A stretch of DNA of 64,000 nt from Parvularcula bermudensis HTCC2503 (GTDB lineage: Bacteria; Pseudomonadota; Alphaproteobacteria; Caulobacterales; Parvularculaceae). Positions 63,427-64,000 of the stretch are shown here, one piece after another (positions within the stretch are counted from its first letter, which is position 1; each line of letters opens with the position of its first letter). The DNA lies in NCBI RefSeq assembly GCF_000152825.2, contig NC_014414.1, positions 496,001 to 560,000 on the forward strand. Direction: 5' to 3'. Made by a program: the position numbers and the translations under genes. The notes beneath the pieces are model-generated. The model saw only the letters and a program-made list of their open reading frames with translations. It did not search any database and was not told the DNA's origin.

Positions 63427-64000
63427 TCATTTGGTGGGCGTGTCACCGACCTCGAAATTGAACAAATCCTGATCAAAACGATTATACTCTTCATACCGAA
63501 GATATTGATACAAAACCTTACGGTGCTGCATCCGATCGAGGATCTCCGATTGATCACCAGCGGCCAAAATATGGTCGAGCCCCCGTTCCACCTCGCCCAT
63601 TGCCAGACGGAATGTCGTGACGGGATAGATGACGATATTGAAGCCGAGATCCTCAAGCTCCTTACGGGTAAGCAACCGTGATTTTCCGAACTCGGTCATA
63701 TTGGCGAGGATCGGCACATCGATTGCCTTGCGTACGGCTTCGAACTCGGCCTCGTCCTTCATCGCCTCGGGAAAGATCATATCCGCCCCGGCATCGACAT
63801 AGGCCTTCATGCGGTCAATCGCCTTATCCAGACCTTCAATAGCACGGGAATCGGACCGCGCGATGACGCAGAAATTGGGATCCCGCTTGGCATCGACCGC
63901 GGCGCGAACCCGCTGGATCATCACCTCCGTATCGACGATCTCTTTGCCGTCCAGATGGCCGCATCTTTTCGGCATGACCTGATCTTCGATATGGCAGCCG
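63427..64000 (-). CDS. prpB: Methylisocitrate lyase (PrpB), 3' part
   Basis: Cleaves 2-methylisocitrate to pyruvate and succinate in the methylcitrate cycle for propionate use. The gene's 5' end lies beyond the right edge: the frame stays open through GCHIEDQV at the boundary. The catalytic KRCGH motif is seen, followed by GKEIVDTEVMIQR, CVIARSDSRAIEGLDKAI, GADMIFPEAMKDEAEF and PILANMTEFGKSRLL, which fit PrpB rather than isocitrate lyase AceA. At least 190 codons are present. Neighbouring prp genes, if any, are outside the window. Confidence 0.9.
   Translation of the reverse strand, partial: GCHIEDQVMPKRCGHLDGKEIVDTEVMIQRVRAAVDAKRDPNFCVIARSDSRAIEGLDKAIDRMKAYVDAGADMIFPEAMKDEAEFEAVRKAIDVPILANMTEFGKSRLLTRKELEDLGFNIVIYPVTTFRLAMGEVERGLDHILAAGDQSEILDRMQHRKVLYQYLRYEEYNRFDQDLFNFEVGDTPTK

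Noticed and set aside
1-64000. CRISPR arrays, tRNA and rRNA genes
   Set aside because: Intergenic gaps were read for regular repeats and tRNA-like cloverleaf motifs; none was found.

Overview
The window is GC-rich, densely coded chromosomal DNA from an alphaproteobacterium. The evidence is the gene content and order: hemC-hemD-mic60-hemY divergent from tsaD, tsaE-amgK-murU-addB-addA-trxA, rsmI-yraN-BON lipoprotein divergent from an LpoA-type lipoprotein, an RpoH-class sigma factor, a DUF1134/EipA protein and MmcB. A marine or aquatic, aerobic, heterotrophic relative of the Parvularculales/Caulobacterales type would fit, but the genus cannot be fixed from sequence reading alone. No rRNA, tRNA, CRISPR array, prophage or plasmid function was seen.

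Layout. 1-10.4 kb: the 3' end of a sulfotransferase gene, a DmdC-type acyl-CoA dehydrogenase, then xseA, glnD and mutS on the minus strand and a YgjP-like metalloprotein. 10.3-16 kb: a class A penicillin-binding protein, an OmpA-family porin, rpoH and an unknown membrane protein. 16-21.7 kb: rpe, a heparinase II/III-like gene, purH and an NAD-type glutamate dehydrogenase. 21.9-29.7 kb: an L,D-transpeptidase with an M15-like DD-peptidase, the lpoA/rsmI/yraN/BON group and comM. 29.8-35.3 kb: a hybrid histidine kinase, hemW-rdgB, rlmN and a small unknown protein. 35.4-37.3 kb: a small accessory island with a dispersed repeat, an orphan AT-richer gene and a decayed IS1595-type transposase. 37.3-44.7 kb: gpsA-tsaD divergent from hemC-hemD-mic60-hemY. 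45-54.1 kb: a tightly overlapping minus-strand run tsaE-amgK-murU-addB-addA, followed by trxA. 54.2-64 kb: ferredoxin, mmcB, a structured intergenic element, a HAD phosphatase, a TonB-dependent receptor, eipA, ppa, an alpha-glucosidase, a patatin-like lipase and the 3' part of prpB.

Cell-envelope work is a recurring theme: peptidoglycan polymerase, its putative lipoprotein activator, L,D-transpeptidase, DD-peptidase, MurNAc recycling (AmgK/MurU), Mic60, OmpA and EipA. DNA repair is the second theme (MutS, XseA, AddAB, MmcB, RdgB).

The most interesting observations are: (1) a GlnD whose nucleotidyltransferase and ACT domains look intact while nearly all metal-binding residues of the HD (uridylyl-removing) domain are gone; (2) three copies of a ~105-bp dispersed element bounded by CTAGAGC/GCTCTAG-type ends, one of which supplies the xseA stop codon; (3) a ~170-nt multi-hairpin element between the convergent genes mmcB and a HAD phosphatase, with an 18-bp terminal stem; (4) a hairpin that buries the comM ribosome-binding site; and (5) a degraded IS1595 element abutting, and possibly supplying, the 3' end of gpsA.
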